42,518 nucleotides of DNA from JAEHDI01 sp035455185 (GTDB lineage Bacteria > Acidobacteriota > Terriglobia > Bryobacterales > Bryobacteraceae), in contig DATIFQ010000475.1 in NCBI GenBank assembly GCA_035455185.1, positions 1-42,518 on the forward strand. The letters run 5' to 3'. A model generated the notes under the pieces. It was not told where the DNA came from, made no database searches, and worked only from the letters and a program-made list of their open reading frames with translations. Shown here piece after piece: positions 16,294 to 24,774 of this stretch. Made by a program: the position numbers and the translations under genes. The stretch's first letter is position 1; each line of letters opens with the position of its first letter.

Positions 16294-16625
16294 GCGTCGT
16301 CGCCGCGAATCCAGTCCTCCCGCACCGGCGAGAACAGATCGAGGGCAACGCTGTCTTCGAGCGCATCGACGCGGTGAGGAGCGTTTGGTGGAATCTGGAT
16401 GACCTCTCCGGCCGTCAGAACCCGCTCTTCGCCTGCGATGGTAAAGCGCAGTTTGCCCTGTTGGAGCATACTGATCTGCTCGTTGAAGTGGCTGTGCTCA
16501 GGCACGACACCACCCTTCGAGAGATAGATCCGTGCAACGGTCATCGTCTCCGCATGGATCACTTGCCGGGCGATCTGCGGGTTCATCTGCTCCAGCGTCA
16601 TGTTGCCCCAGTCGTACACCTTCAT
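16278..16625 (-). CDS. Single-domain cupin
   Basis: A 115-residue protein containing one cupin barrel. Motif 1 (PEHSHFNEQISMLQQGKLRFTI, about residues 41-62) has the H-x-H...E metal ligands. Motif 2 (AGEVIQIPPNAPHRVDAL, about 73-90) supplies the last histidine. This is the pattern of small metal-dependent cupins such as isomerases, dioxygenase-like proteins or sugar-binding regulators. No signal peptide is seen. It stands alone on the minus strand between two secreted-protein genes, and a role in the metabolism of their products is possible but unproven. Confidence 0.85.
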   Translation of the reverse strand: MKVYDWGNMTLEQMNPQIARQVIHAETMTVARIYLSKGGVVPEHSHFNEQISMLQQGKLRFTIAGEERVLTAGEVIQIPPNAPHRVDALEDSVALDLFSPVREDWIRGDDAYLRK

Positions 16626-16707
16626 AGCGGGTGCATTGTATCACGGCGGAGTGGACTCAACGAGATACCAGGATGTATGCTCAACTGCACACAGGAAACC
16701 CTAACCC

Positions 16708-18921
16708 ATGCTTGACTCTTTCTCCATCCTCCGAAGACTCATCGTCTTGACATCTCTCTTCGCCCTCGCCGCCGGCGCCCAGGGCGGTAAGACCCGCGGC
16801 TGGTGGCCGCAACCGTACAACGTCCAGCGCGACGATGCCGCCGGCAAGCTCGTCCTGTCAACGCCCTACTACACCATCGAGCACGACCTGAAACAGGGTG
16901 GCGCTCTCTCGAAAATCGCCCTGACGCATGGGCGCGCAAAGAACCTGCTCGCAAGGCCGGTCGACTCGAGCGTTCAGCTTTCGAGCCCCGAAGGCCGACC
17001 CGCATCCGAGCGGGAAGCCCCCACGGCGAACACGTACAGCGACCTTTTCGACGCCTCACCCGACGTCTCGCACAGCAAGGACGGCGACACGGAAATCGTC
17101 ACGGTGAAAGCATCGCTCGTCGACAAGAACGGTGCATCCTCCGGCGTTACCGTCTCCACCACGTACCGCTACCGGTGGGGCTACATCAAGATTCGCAAGG
17201 AGTTTCAGTTCCCCGAAACAAAGCGCACGCGGAACGTCTGTGTGCTCAACACCGTTCTCGATCCAAGCCTTACGGACTACGGCTACCGGCCAAACGTCCG
17301 CGAGTTGATGGATCCGGAGCTCTTCAGTTGGCGCGCCGGCCAGATCCGGCAATGGGGCAAGCTTCGCGCCGGAACACACTTCGATCTGCCCGTCCAGGTC
17401 CGCATGCTGCCGCGCTATTTTGTCTTCGCGAACCCCGGCGTCGAGGGCATCGAGTGGTTCATGTCCGACAACCTTTATCAGTGGGACTACCAGATGACGG
17501 GAGTCCCCGGAACCGGGTGGGCGAACGCCCAGACTTCCACCGACCCGCTCGGCGTCGCCGTCTCTGTGTATCCGGTAATGCTCTCCTCGCGCTACGAGCT
17601 TCCGAAGGGTGGCGCTGTGACCCTGAAAGGCTCCTACACGTTCGACTACTACATCGGGTTCCCGGTCCTCGAAGGTCACGCTTACAAGCCGTGGCTCAAC
17701 CGCTCCTTCGCGGTCAACAAAGGCGAGTGGGTCAGTGAGGAGGAGATCAAGAAGAACGCCGCGGACGGCGTCGTCACCATGCACTTGCACAACGACGGCG
17801 ATCACCACCGCGACGGCATGTTCTGGCGTGACGGCAGCTACCCGCCGTACCCGCCCGAAGAAATGAAGAAAATGGACGCGGTTCTCAAGACCATCAAGAA
17901 GTACGGCATCAAGACCGCACCCTACTTCTCGAACCACGAATTGCACCAGAGCACCGAAGAGTTCAAGAAGCACGGCGAGGAGTGGGGCCGGATCGTGGAA
18001 GACCAGAATAACCTTCGGCCGAATTTCTACTACGGCGCTCACATGTGCCTGAAATCCGGTTGGTACGACTTCCTGAAGTTCTCCATCGATCGCGTGCTCA
18101 AAAACCACCATTTTGACGGCACGTACTACGACTGGCACATCGCCATGTTCTGCAACAACCCGCGTCACGTCGGCAAGAGGTCGAACGGCGTGTCGGATGA
18201 GAAGGGCCTCGGAGCGCCGTCCATCTCTGAGACCACCCACTGGGACATCGACGAGCTGATCGGACTCGCGGAGTGGACCAGACAACGCGTCGGCCCCGAC
18301 GGCATCATGATTCTCCACAACACACTGGTGCCGATGTTCGCCACCGAGAACTTCGCCAACTACATCGTCGGCATGGAGTTCAGCTACGGCCGCCTGTCCG
18401 TCTCCGTTCCGCAGCCGGCGGACGTTCCGCTCGAGTGGCAGTTCGCCGGTGCGCGCCCGCGAACCGTCATCGGCTACGGCACGATCGCCCGCGAGGCCCC
18501 AAAACGCTTGCACAGGGCACACGCGCTCCTCACCCTCATGACCTCGGTCGCCCCGTGGCCCGCCGGCGACGAAGCGCTTGATCTCTTCAAAGCCCTAAAG
18601 CCGCTTGGTGACATCGATCGCTATCAGTTTGAGGACTATCGGAACGAAGCGGTCAAAGTCGACGACCGGGCGGTGATGCATGCGGTGTACAGCCGCGCGG
18701 GCGAGGCGTGGGTGCTCCTTGGCAACGCCCAGCCGCAGCCTGCTGCCGTTCGGGTATCGGTCAACGCCGCGAAATTGCGGAACCCGCTCGCTTCGGTGAA
18801 GAAGGCCGAAGTCATCGTTGCTGGTAAGACGGCCACGCTGAAGCCGGCGAAATTGTCAGGCGCGGGCCACAACATCACGGTCCCCGCCGACGACGTCGTT
18901 TTGGTCCACCTGACCAACTAA
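16708..18921 (+). CDS. Large secreted glycoside-hydrolase-like protein, family uncertain
   Basis: A 737-residue protein with a signal peptide (LRRLIVLTSLFALAAGAQ). About residues 30-300 are a beta-sandwich (LVLSTPYYTIEHDLKQGGALSKIALTHG), as in the N-terminal domains of alpha-galactosidase-like and related hydrolases. About 340-640 look like a (beta/alpha)8 barrel: GVVTMHLHNDGDHHRDG, IKTAPYFSNHELHQS, HFDGTYYDWHIAMF (D475 a candidate nucleophile), DGIMILHNT and IVGMEFSYGR. The final part (about 665-737) is a beta domain (VSVNAAKLRNPL, ATLKPAKLSGAGH). It probably cleaves a polysaccharide or glycoside outside the cytoplasm, but I cannot match it to a known family, and the catalytic residues are inferred. 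It ends in a 4-base overlap with rsmD. Confidence 0.65.
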   Translation: MLDSFSILRRLIVLTSLFALAAGAQGGKTRGWWPQPYNVQRDDAAGKLVLSTPYYTIEHDLKQGGALSKIALTHGRAKNLLARPVDSSVQLSSPEGRPASEREAPTANTYSDLFDASPDVSHSKDGDTEIVTVKASLVDKNGASSGVTVSTTYRYRWGYIKIRKEFQFPETKRTRNVCVLNTVLDPSLTDYGYRPNVRELMDPELFSWRAGQIRQWGKLRAGTHFDLPVQVRMLPRYFVFANPGVEGIEWFMSDNLYQWDYQMTGVPGTGWANAQTSTDPLGVAVSVYPVMLSSRYELPKGGAVTLKGSYTFDYYIGFPVLEGHAYKPWLNRSFAVNKGEWVSEEEIKKNAADGVVTMHLHNDGDHHRDGMFWRDGSYPPYPPEEMKKMDAVLKTIKKYGIKTAPYFSNHELHQSTEEFKKHGEEWGRIVEDQNNLRPNFYYGAHMCLKSGWYDFLKFSIDRVLKNHHFDGTYYDWHIAMFCNNPRHVGKRSNGVSDEKGLGAPSISETTHWDIDELIGLAEWTRQRVGPDGIMILHNTLVPMFATENFANYIVGMEFSYGRLSVSVPQPADVPLEWQFAGARPRTVIGYGTIAREAPKRLHRAHALLTLMTSVAPWPAGDEALDLFKALKPLGDIDRYQFEDYRNEAVKVDDRAVMHAVYSRAGEAWVLLGNAQPQPAAVRVSVNAAKLRNPLASVKKAEVIVAGKTATLKPAKLSGAGHNITVPADDVVLVHLTN

Positions 18922-19445
18922 GCTGGCTCATAGAAGCTCAGTGAATTGTCCCCCTGCCGCAGCACACGGGTGCGGCGGAGGCGTCCGTACATTTCTTCGA
19001 GCGCGAAGCGTGATGCGTGCTGCACGATCGCGAGCGCCGGCGGCGTCCAGCCCAGGATCTCGAGCGCCTTACCGTACTCCCGTTCCTGCTCGTACGGTGG
19101 ATCGAGGAATACGACGCTGGCCTCGAAGCGCTCCAGCAGGGCCGTGACGCGTCCGCTGGCAACGGTCGCGCGTTCTGACACACCGAGCGAATCCAGGTTT
19201 TCGTGAATCACCCTGGCGGCAGCTCGATTCTGCTCGATGAACACCGCCCGCCGCGCTCCGCGGCTCAGCGCCTCGATGCCCACGGACCCGCAACCGGCGT
19301 AAGCATCCAGGAACACGCATCCTTCGATTCGCGGCGCAAGTACGCTGAACAGTGCCTCACGGAGCCGGTCCGGCGTAGGGCGTGTCCGCATGCCTGGTAA
19401 AGATTTCAGGCGGCGGCTTCGGAATTCACCCGCAATCACCCGCAT
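18918..19445 (-). CDS. rsmD: 16S rRNA (guanine(966)-N(2))-methyltransferase RsmD
   Basis: A 175-residue class I SAM-dependent methyltransferase. It starts with the family hallmark MRVIAGEFRSRRLKS and TRPTPDRLREALFSVL, continues with the SAM-binding motif FLDAYAGCGSVGIEALSRGA (about 44-63), and has the N6/N2-methyltransferase motif DPPY (about 118-121). RsmD methylates G966 in helix 31 of 16S rRNA on assembled small subunits. Its ATG overlaps the recG stop codon by one base (TGATG), so it is the second gene of a recG-rsmD operon. Its 3' end overlaps the stop of the glycosidase-like gene. Confidence 0.94.
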   Translation of the reverse strand: MRVIAGEFRSRRLKSLPGMRTRPTPDRLREALFSVLAPRIEGCVFLDAYAGCGSVGIEALSRGARRAVFIEQNRAAARVIHENLDSLGVSERATVASGRVTALLERFEASVVFLDPPYEQEREYGKALEILGWTPPALAIVQHASRFALEEMYGRLRRTRVLRQGDNSLSFYEPA

Positions 19446-21559
19446 CAGGCCACCATCACCAGTCCATAGCGCCGCTGCCAGTGATCGCGCAGGTAGGCGA
19501 CCGCACGCAGCAATTCCTCCTCCGACGGCGGGCTACCGATGAACGCAGTCGCCTCGGAACGCGCAATCTCCAGAATCTCCGCGTCGCGCAGGATGTTGGC
19601 GATGCGCAACGCCGGCAGCCCCGACTGCTTCGTCCCAAAGAATTCACCCGGACCGCGAAGCTTCAAGTCGATCTCCGCGATGTAGAAGCCGTCCGTGGAC
19701 TCGACCATGGTGCGAATCCTCTCTTTGGCCGCGTCGTTGAGTCTTTCGGTGACGAGAACACAGTAGCTCTGCGACGCGCCGCGGCCGACGCGTCCTCTAA
19801 GCTGGTGAAGTTGCGCGAGACCGAAGCGTTCCGCCTGTTCGATCACCATGACGGTCGCGTTCGGCACGTCCACGCCGACCTCGATGACAGTCGTCGAAAC
19901 CAGAATCTTGATCTCGCCCTTTTTGAACTTCTCCATCACCGCTTCCTTCTCATCTGCGGGAAGACGGCCGTGGAGCAAGCCGACCGCAAGCCCGGGAAAG
20001 ACCACCTCGGAGAGGTGCTTGTGCATCTTCTGGGCCGCTTTCATGGCTTGCGTCTCCGACTCCTCGATCACCGGGTAGACGACATAGGCCTGGCGTCCGG
20101 CATCCACCTGCTGCTTCAGGAAGCTGTACACCAGCTCCACTTTGTCCTCGGTCACGTGTTTGGTGACGATCGGTTTGCGGCCCGGCGGCAGTTCGTCGAG
20201 GACCGAAACGTCGAGCTCGCCGTAGATCGTCAGAGCCAGCGTGCGCGGGATAGGGGTGGCAGTCATCACGAGCACGTCGGGATGCGTGCCCTTTTCCATC
20301 AATCGCAGCCGCTGCATCACCCCGAAACGATGCTGCTCGTCTACGACCGCCAAGCCGAGCTTCTTGAACTCGACATTCTCCTCGAGCACCGCATGCGTCC
20401 CGATGACTACGTGCGCCAATCCTTCGGCCGCCAGTTTCTTAAGCTGTGACTTCTCCCGTGCCGTCGCCGACCCGGTCAGCAGCACTACGACGTAGCCGAG
20501 CCCGGAGAAGAGCTTCTTGAAGTAGAGGTAGTGCTGGGTCGCCAGGATCTCTGTCGGCGCGAGTACCGCCACCTGGTAGCCGTTTTCGATGGCCACAATC
20601 GCCGCCTCGGCCGCGACGACGGTCTTGCCGCTCCCGACGTCGCCCTGGAGAAGACGGTTCATCGGATGCGGTTCCGCCATGTCGCGAGCGATCTCGCCGA
20701 GCACCCTCTTCTGCGCGGCCGTCGGCCGGAATGGTAGCATGCGCTTGATCTTCTGCCGGGCGTTCTCGGATAGCTCGAACCCGATTCCGGTCCTTTTGCG
20801 GGCTTTGCTCCGCTTGAGCGCCAGCCCGCACTCCAGCCAGAAGAACTCCTCGAAGATCAATCGGAACTGCGCCGGCGACCGGAACGCATTGAGCAGGCGG
20901 AGGTCTTCGCCCGCCGCTGGGAAGTGGATTTGTTGCACCGCCGTCCGCCGGTCCATCAGCTTCAACCGGGCGCGGACGGCCGGAGGCAACGGCTCATCAA
21001 GCGCGGGCAGGTTCTCGAGAGCCTTGTAGATCAGCTTCCGGAAGATGCGTGTGGTAATCTTGCCCGCGGCCTCGTAAATCGGCACGATTCGCCCGACATG
21101 GAGCGCCGCCTCTCCTTCTTCTTCATCCTCCGTCAGAATTTCGAACTCAGGATGGAGAATCCCGAGCCGCCCGCTGTAGCTGTCGTACTCGATCTTGCCG
21201 TAGAGAGCGATCTTCTGCCCTGGCGCGATGACGTCCTTCAGATATCCGCCGTGAAACCACTTCCCCATGAGGATTTCGCGGGAGGAGTCGGTGAAACTGG
21301 CCTCGAACAGCCCAAGGTTTCGCCGTTGGAAACCGGAGAGCTTCGTCGTCCGGACCGTGGCGACCACCGTGGCCATCTCACCCGGTGCAAGCTGTACGAT
21401 CGTTTTGGTGTTGCTGCGGTCTTCGTACCGGAAGGGCGCATACCCGACGAGGTCCTCCACCGTCAGGATGCCCTTGGTTTCGAGCATCGCCGCGCGCGCC
21501 GGTCCGACGCCTTTTACGTACTGGACTGGGGTAGAGAGATCCACGGCCGGCAACCGCAT
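19445..21559 (-). CDS. recG: ATP-dependent DNA helicase RecG
   Basis: A 704-residue helicase when started at the ATG at 21559 (MRLPAVDLSTPVQYVKGVGP). The frame extends to 21676, but the extra 39 residues are arginine-rich and would overlap the divergent gene. The wedge/OB-fold domain (about 1-200, VQYVKGVGPARAAMLETKGI) is followed by a superfamily 2 helicase core with Walker A GDVGSGKT, DEQH box (VVDEQHRFG), motif III MTATPIPRT and motifs V/VI (TTVIEVGVDVPNA, QLRGRVGRG). RecG reverses stalled forks and branch-migrates Holliday junctions. The start site is uncertain because no good Shine-Dalgarno precedes either candidate. Confidence 0.94.
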   Translation of the reverse strand: MRLPAVDLSTPVQYVKGVGPARAAMLETKGILTVEDLVGYAPFRYEDRSNTKTIVQLAPGEMATVVATVRTTKLSGFQRRNLGLFEASFTDSSREILMGKWFHGGYLKDVIAPGQKIALYGKIEYDSYSGRLGILHPEFEILTEDEEEGEAALHVGRIVPIYEAAGKITTRIFRKLIYKALENLPALDEPLPPAVRARLKLMDRRTAVQQIHFPAAGEDLRLLNAFRSPAQFRLIFEEFFWLECGLALKRSKARKRTGIGFELSENARQKIKRMLPFRPTAAQKRVLGEIARDMAEPHPMNRLLQGDVGSGKTVVAAEAAIVAIENGYQVAVLAPTEILATQHYLYFKKLFSGLGYVVVLLTGSATAREKSQLKKLAAEGLAHVVIGTHAVLEENVEFKKLGLAVVDEQHRFGVMQRLRLMEKGTHPDVLVMTATPIPRTLALTIYGELDVSVLDELPPGRKPIVTKHVTEDKVELVYSFLKQQVDAGRQAYVVYPVIEESETQAMKAAQKMHKHLSEVVFPGLAVGLLHGRLPADEKEAVMEKFKKGEIKILVSTTVIEVGVDVPNATVMVIEQAERFGLAQLHQLRGRVGRGASQSYCVLVTERLNDAAKERIRTMVESTDGFYIAEIDLKLRGPGEFFGTKQSGLPALRIANILRDAEILEIARSEATAFIGSPPSEEELLRAVAYLRDHWQRRYGLVMVA

Positions 21560-21684
21560 ACTGACGTTCGTGACTTGGCCGCCTGTCGTTTCCGAGCCGC
21601 GACCGGAGCGGTCAGCCCCACTTTCGCTTAAGCCTCGGTCCAATCCGGTCGAGGCTTGCCTCGCCCTAGTGTACAATGCGCGTG

Positions 21685-22620
21685 ATGAAAGCTCTCGTAC
21701 TTCTCTCCACGCTCTCTGCTGCCGTCTCGATGGCGCAGATCCGCGTCGGCATCATCGGCACCGACACGTCGCATGTCCCTGCCTTCACCAAAGTTCTGAA
21801 CGACCCAAGTTCGCCGGACCACATCCCCGGCGCCCGCGTGGTGGCGGCGTATAAGGGCGGCAGTCCCGACGTCGAGTCGAGCTACACCCGAGTCGATAAG
21901 TTCGCCGAGGAGATCCGCACAAAGTGGAACGTCGAATTGGTCAAAGACATCCCGACGCTGTGCTCGAAGGTGGACGTTGTGCTGCTCGAGAGCGTCGACG
22001 GCCGTGTGCACCTGGAGCAGGTGAAACCGGTGATCGCCGCAGGGAGACCCGTGTTCATTGACAAGCCGCTCGCAGCAACCCTCGATGAGGCTCGCGAGAT
22101 CGCGCGGCTGGCGAAACAGGCGGGCGTTCCGTGGTTCAGCACGTCGAGCCTCCGCTACAGCGAAGTCGCCACCTCGATGAAGTATCCCGACGCCAAGGGC
22201 GTGATCACGTGGGGACCCGGCCCGACCGAGCCCCATCACTACCTCGACCTCTCCTGGTACGGCATCCACGCCGTCGAGATCCTCTACACACTAATGGGCC
22301 CTGGATGCGAGGAGGTTTCCCGTACGTCCTCGCCGGACGGCGACGTCATCGTCGGCCGCTGGAAGGACGGGCGCACCGGCACAGTTCATTCGCTGCGCAC
22401 TTCGAGCGAGTACGGTGCGGTCGTGTTCCGTCCGAAGCAGATCGAGCAGAGCCGACCCGACATGAAGTCCGGCTATGCGCCGATGCTGCGGGAGATCGTG
22501 AAATTCTTCCAGACAAAGCAACCGCCCGTGCCGAACGAGGAGACTCTCGAGCTCTTCGCCTTTATGGATGCGGCCCAGCGCAGCAAGGAAGCGGGCGGCA
22601 AACCGGTGCGGCTGCGGTAA
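21685..22620 (+). CDS. Exported Gfo/Idh/MocA-family oxidoreductase
   Basis: A 311-residue protein when started at ATG 21685. An ATG three codons upstream (21676) overlaps a TACAAT box. A signal-peptide-like stretch (MKALVLLSTLSAAVSMAQ) runs straight into the Rossmann fold IRVGIIGTDTSHV, where the usual GxGxxG is GIIGTD. The family EKP motif appears as DKPLA (about residue 133), and the C-terminal alpha/beta domain (YSEVATSMKYPDAKGVITWGPG; WYGIHAVEILYTLMG) has the usual active-site tryptophan/histidine region. Members oxidise or reduce sugars and inositols with NAD(P). Sec-type export of such an enzyme is odd, because folded nucleotide-binding enzymes usually use Tat. It is followed by a Tat hydrolase gene 33 nt downstream. 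Confidence 0.83.
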   Translation: MKALVLLSTLSAAVSMAQIRVGIIGTDTSHVPAFTKVLNDPSSPDHIPGARVVAAYKGGSPDVESSYTRVDKFAEEIRTKWNVELVKDIPTLCSKVDVVLLESVDGRVHLEQVKPVIAAGRPVFIDKPLAATLDEAREIARLAKQAGVPWFSTSSLRYSEVATSMKYPDAKGVITWGPGPTEPHHYLDLSWYGIHAVEILYTLMGPGCEEVSRTSSPDGDVIVGRWKDGRTGTVHSLRTSSEYGAVVFRPKQIEQSRPDMKSGYAPMLREIVKFFQTKQPPVPNEETLELFAFMDAAQRSKEAGGKPVRLR

Positions 22621-22653
22621 CGGCCAGCCACGGGAGCAAGGAGAGCTCTTCTG

Positions 22654-23865
22654 ATGACCAGACGGGAATTCGGTGAGTGGATGATGGCGTCGGGCGTGCT
22701 GGCCAGCACCCCCCTAAAGGCCCAGGAGACGGTGGAAGCGACGGGATCCCACATCGGCAACCTCTATCCGTTCGTTCAGAAACAGGCGGACCAGTCGAAG
22801 CTCGAGCTTTCCTTCCTGCGGCCGGAGTTTCGCAACCTGAAACAGTGGAAGTCGCGGGCGCGGGCGCGCGTTTTCGAGCAGATGTTCTACTCGCCGCCCC
22901 CGGTGGACCCCGTGCCGCGCCAGATCCGCCGCACGGACCGCGGCGACTACATCGAGGAATATCTCAACTTCCAGACCACGCCCGATATCCGCGTTCCGGC
23001 CTTCGTGCTCGTGCCGAAGAACGCGAAGCTCCCGGCGCCGGGCATCGTCGCGCTGCACGACCACGGCGGCTTTTACCTTTGGGGTAAGGAAAAACTCGTC
23101 CCGCAGGACGGCGAGCACCCGGCACTGACCGAATTCCGGAAGCGTTACTACGGCGGGCGGAGTGTCCCCGTCGAGCTCGTCCGGCAGGGCTACGTAGTCA
23201 TCGTCATTGACATGTTCTACTGGGGCGAGCGCCGGATGCTCCTCGACGACGATCCGCCCGACTTCCGTGAGCGTCCCTCGTCAATGCCCCAGGAGCGGAT
23301 CAACGAGTTCAATCGCCGCTCCGGCCAGAATGAACAACTTGTGGCGCGGAGCCTGTTCACCGCCGGCATAAGCTGGCCTGGCGTGCTCCTCTGGGACGAT
23401 ATCCGCACGCTGGACTACCTCGCCTCACGGCCCGAGGTGGACACCAACCGCCTCGGCTGCGTCGGTCTTTCCGTCGGCGGCTACCGCAGCTTCCTGCTTG
23501 CCGCCCTCGATGAGCGGATCAAAGCGGCCGTGGACGTGGGCTGGATGACCTCCTTCGCCTCCCAGATCCGAACCCAGGTAATCCACTCCGTAGGCCTCAC
23601 GTTTCATCTCGTCGGGCTTTACCGGTATCTCGACCTTCCCGACCTGGCCGCCCTGATCGCGCCCCGGTCCCTGATGGTCGTCAACGGCTCGAAGGACACC
23701 CTGTTCGCGCCCGGCGGAGTGAAGGCGGCGTTCGAGAAGATCGACCGAATCTACCGGAAAGCCGGCGCTCCCGACCGCCAGCGCTGCCGCCTTTTCGACG
23801 TGCCTCACGAATTCAACCTCGAGATGCAGGCCGAGGCCTTCGACTGGCTCAAGCGTTGGGTGTAG
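22654..23865 (+). CDS. Tat-exported alpha/beta hydrolase (dienelactone hydrolase/acetylxylan esterase-like)
   Basis: A 403-residue protein beginning MTRREFGEWMMASGVLASTP, a short twin-arginine-like signal. The hydrolase core shows the strand-turn GIVALHDHGGFYLWGKE near residue 130, the nucleophile elbow GLSVGG (serine at about 273), the acid in NGSKDTLFAPGG and the histidine in VPHEFN near the C-terminus. A long insertion (about 150-235, GRSVPVELVRQGYVVIVIDMF) matches the abhydrolase-7/acetylxylan esterase architecture often found with plant-polysaccharide genes. Its substrate is probably an acylated or lactone sugar derivative, inferred from family and neighbours (exported Gfo/Idh upstream). 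Confidence 0.82.
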   Translation: MTRREFGEWMMASGVLASTPLKAQETVEATGSHIGNLYPFVQKQADQSKLELSFLRPEFRNLKQWKSRARARVFEQMFYSPPPVDPVPRQIRRTDRGDYIEEYLNFQTTPDIRVPAFVLVPKNAKLPAPGIVALHDHGGFYLWGKEKLVPQDGEHPALTEFRKRYYGGRSVPVELVRQGYVVIVIDMFYWGERRMLLDDDPPDFRERPSSMPQERINEFNRRSGQNEQLVARSLFTAGISWPGVLLWDDIRTLDYLASRPEVDTNRLGCVGLSVGGYRSFLLAALDERIKAAVDVGWMTSFASQIRTQVIHSVGLTFHLVGLYRYLDLPDLAALIAPRSLMVVNGSKDTLFAPGGVKAAFEKIDRIYRKAGAPDRQRCRLFDVPHEFNLEMQAEAFDWLKRWV

Positions 23866-23883
23866 GATCGCTTACGGTACAAT
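23856..23883 (+). promoter_or_regulatory. Candidate promoter for fabI, nearly leaderless
   Basis: TTGGGT (23856-23861) and TACAAT (23878-23883) are 16 nt apart. A start about 7 nt after the -10 box would fall within a few bases of the fabI ATG (23893), and no Shine-Dalgarno is visible there. Confidence 0.4.
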
Positions 23884-23892
23884 AACTGGTTC

Positions 23893-24663
23893 ATGTCCAA
23901 CCTGTTGGAGGGCAAAACTGCCCTTGTCCTGGGAGTCGCCAACAAGTGGAGCCTTGCGTACTCGATCGCCGAGGCGTTCCGCCGGGAGGGTGCCCGCGTC
24001 TTGCTCACCTACCAGGGTGAGCGCCAGCGAGCGACCGTCGAGGCGCTTGGGGCGGAACTCGGTGCCGCCCGCATGCTCGCCTGCGATGTCACCCAGGACC
24101 AGGAACTGGAACGGCTTATTGAGACCCTGCGCGCCGAGGACGGCCGGCTTGATGCTGTCGTCCATAGCATCGCCTTCGCCAACAAGGAGGATCTGACACG
24201 TCCGTTCGTCGAGACCTCGCGCTCCGGTTTTCTGTTGGCCCATGAGGTGAGCGCCTACTCGCTGGTTTCGGTGGCCCGTGCAACCGCCCCACTCATGGCC
24301 GGCGGCGGCTCCCTCATTACGCTTACCTACCTCGGCGCAACCCGGATAATCACCAATTACAACGTGATGGGCGTCGCCAAGGCGGCGCTGGAATCGGCGA
24401 TGCGGTACCTGGCAGGCGAGCTCGGCGCCTCCGGCATTCGCGTGAACGCTATCTCCGCCGGCCCGATCAAGACCGCCTCGGCCCGGGCCATCAAGGATTT
24501 CTCCTCGGTGCTCGATTTCGTCGCACAAAGGGCGCCCCTACGGCGCAACACCGAACCGGCTGAGGTCGCCGACGCCGCCGTCTTCCTCGCCAGTGACCTC
24601 GGGCGGGGCGTCACCGGCAACATCCTGTTTGTGGACGCGGGATTCCAGATCGTTGGTCTGTAG
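23893..24663 (+). CDS. fabI: Enoyl-[acyl-carrier-protein] reductase FabI (NADH)
   Basis: A 256-residue short-chain-dehydrogenase-type reductase that catalyses the last step of each fatty-acid elongation cycle. The cofactor loop GVANKWSLAYSIA (14-26) is FabI-specific, and CDVTQD (about 64-69) follows. The catalytic pair Y156 and K163 (YNVMGVAKAALE), with Y146 (LTYLGA), keeps the E. coli FabI numbering. The C-terminal substrate loop SAGPIKTASARAI and LFVDAGFQIVG are typical. It has its own candidate promoter and no Shine-Dalgarno. The next gene downstream has its own promoter just after the stop codon. Confidence 0.95.
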   Translation: MSNLLEGKTALVLGVANKWSLAYSIAEAFRREGARVLLTYQGERQRATVEALGAELGAARMLACDVTQDQELERLIETLRAEDGRLDAVVHSIAFANKEDLTRPFVETSRSGFLLAHEVSAYSLVSVARATAPLMAGGGSLITLTYLGATRIITNYNVMGVAKAALESAMRYLAGELGASGIRVNAISAGPIKTASARAIKDFSSVLDFVAQRAPLRRNTEPAEVADAAVFLASDLGRGVTGNILFVDAGFQIVGL

Positions 24664-24675
24664 CTTGAGAGTGCA

Positions 24676-24705
24676 TTGACAGTGCTTTTTCACCGTCTTT
24701 ATGAT
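24676..24705 (+). promoter_or_regulatory. Strong sigma-70 promoter for the ABC-transporter/NAD-salvage operon
   Basis: A perfect -35 TTGACA (24676-24681) and a TATGAT -10 (24700-24705) are 18 nt apart, starting 13 nt after the fabI stop. Transcription would begin near 24712, leaving a 5' leader of about 60 nt before the ATPase ATG at 24775. Confidence 0.75.
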
Positions 24706-24774
24706 GAAAGTTCAGCTACGGGAGTTCGTTGATGCGGCACTCCCGGAAACGCCCGACAACTTCCGGAAATCAAT

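Noticed and set aside
17056..18522. A 488-codon antisense frame opposite the glycosidase-like gene
   Set aside because: Valine/glutamate/arginine-rich composition with no motifs, opposite a gene with a signal peptide and ordered domains.
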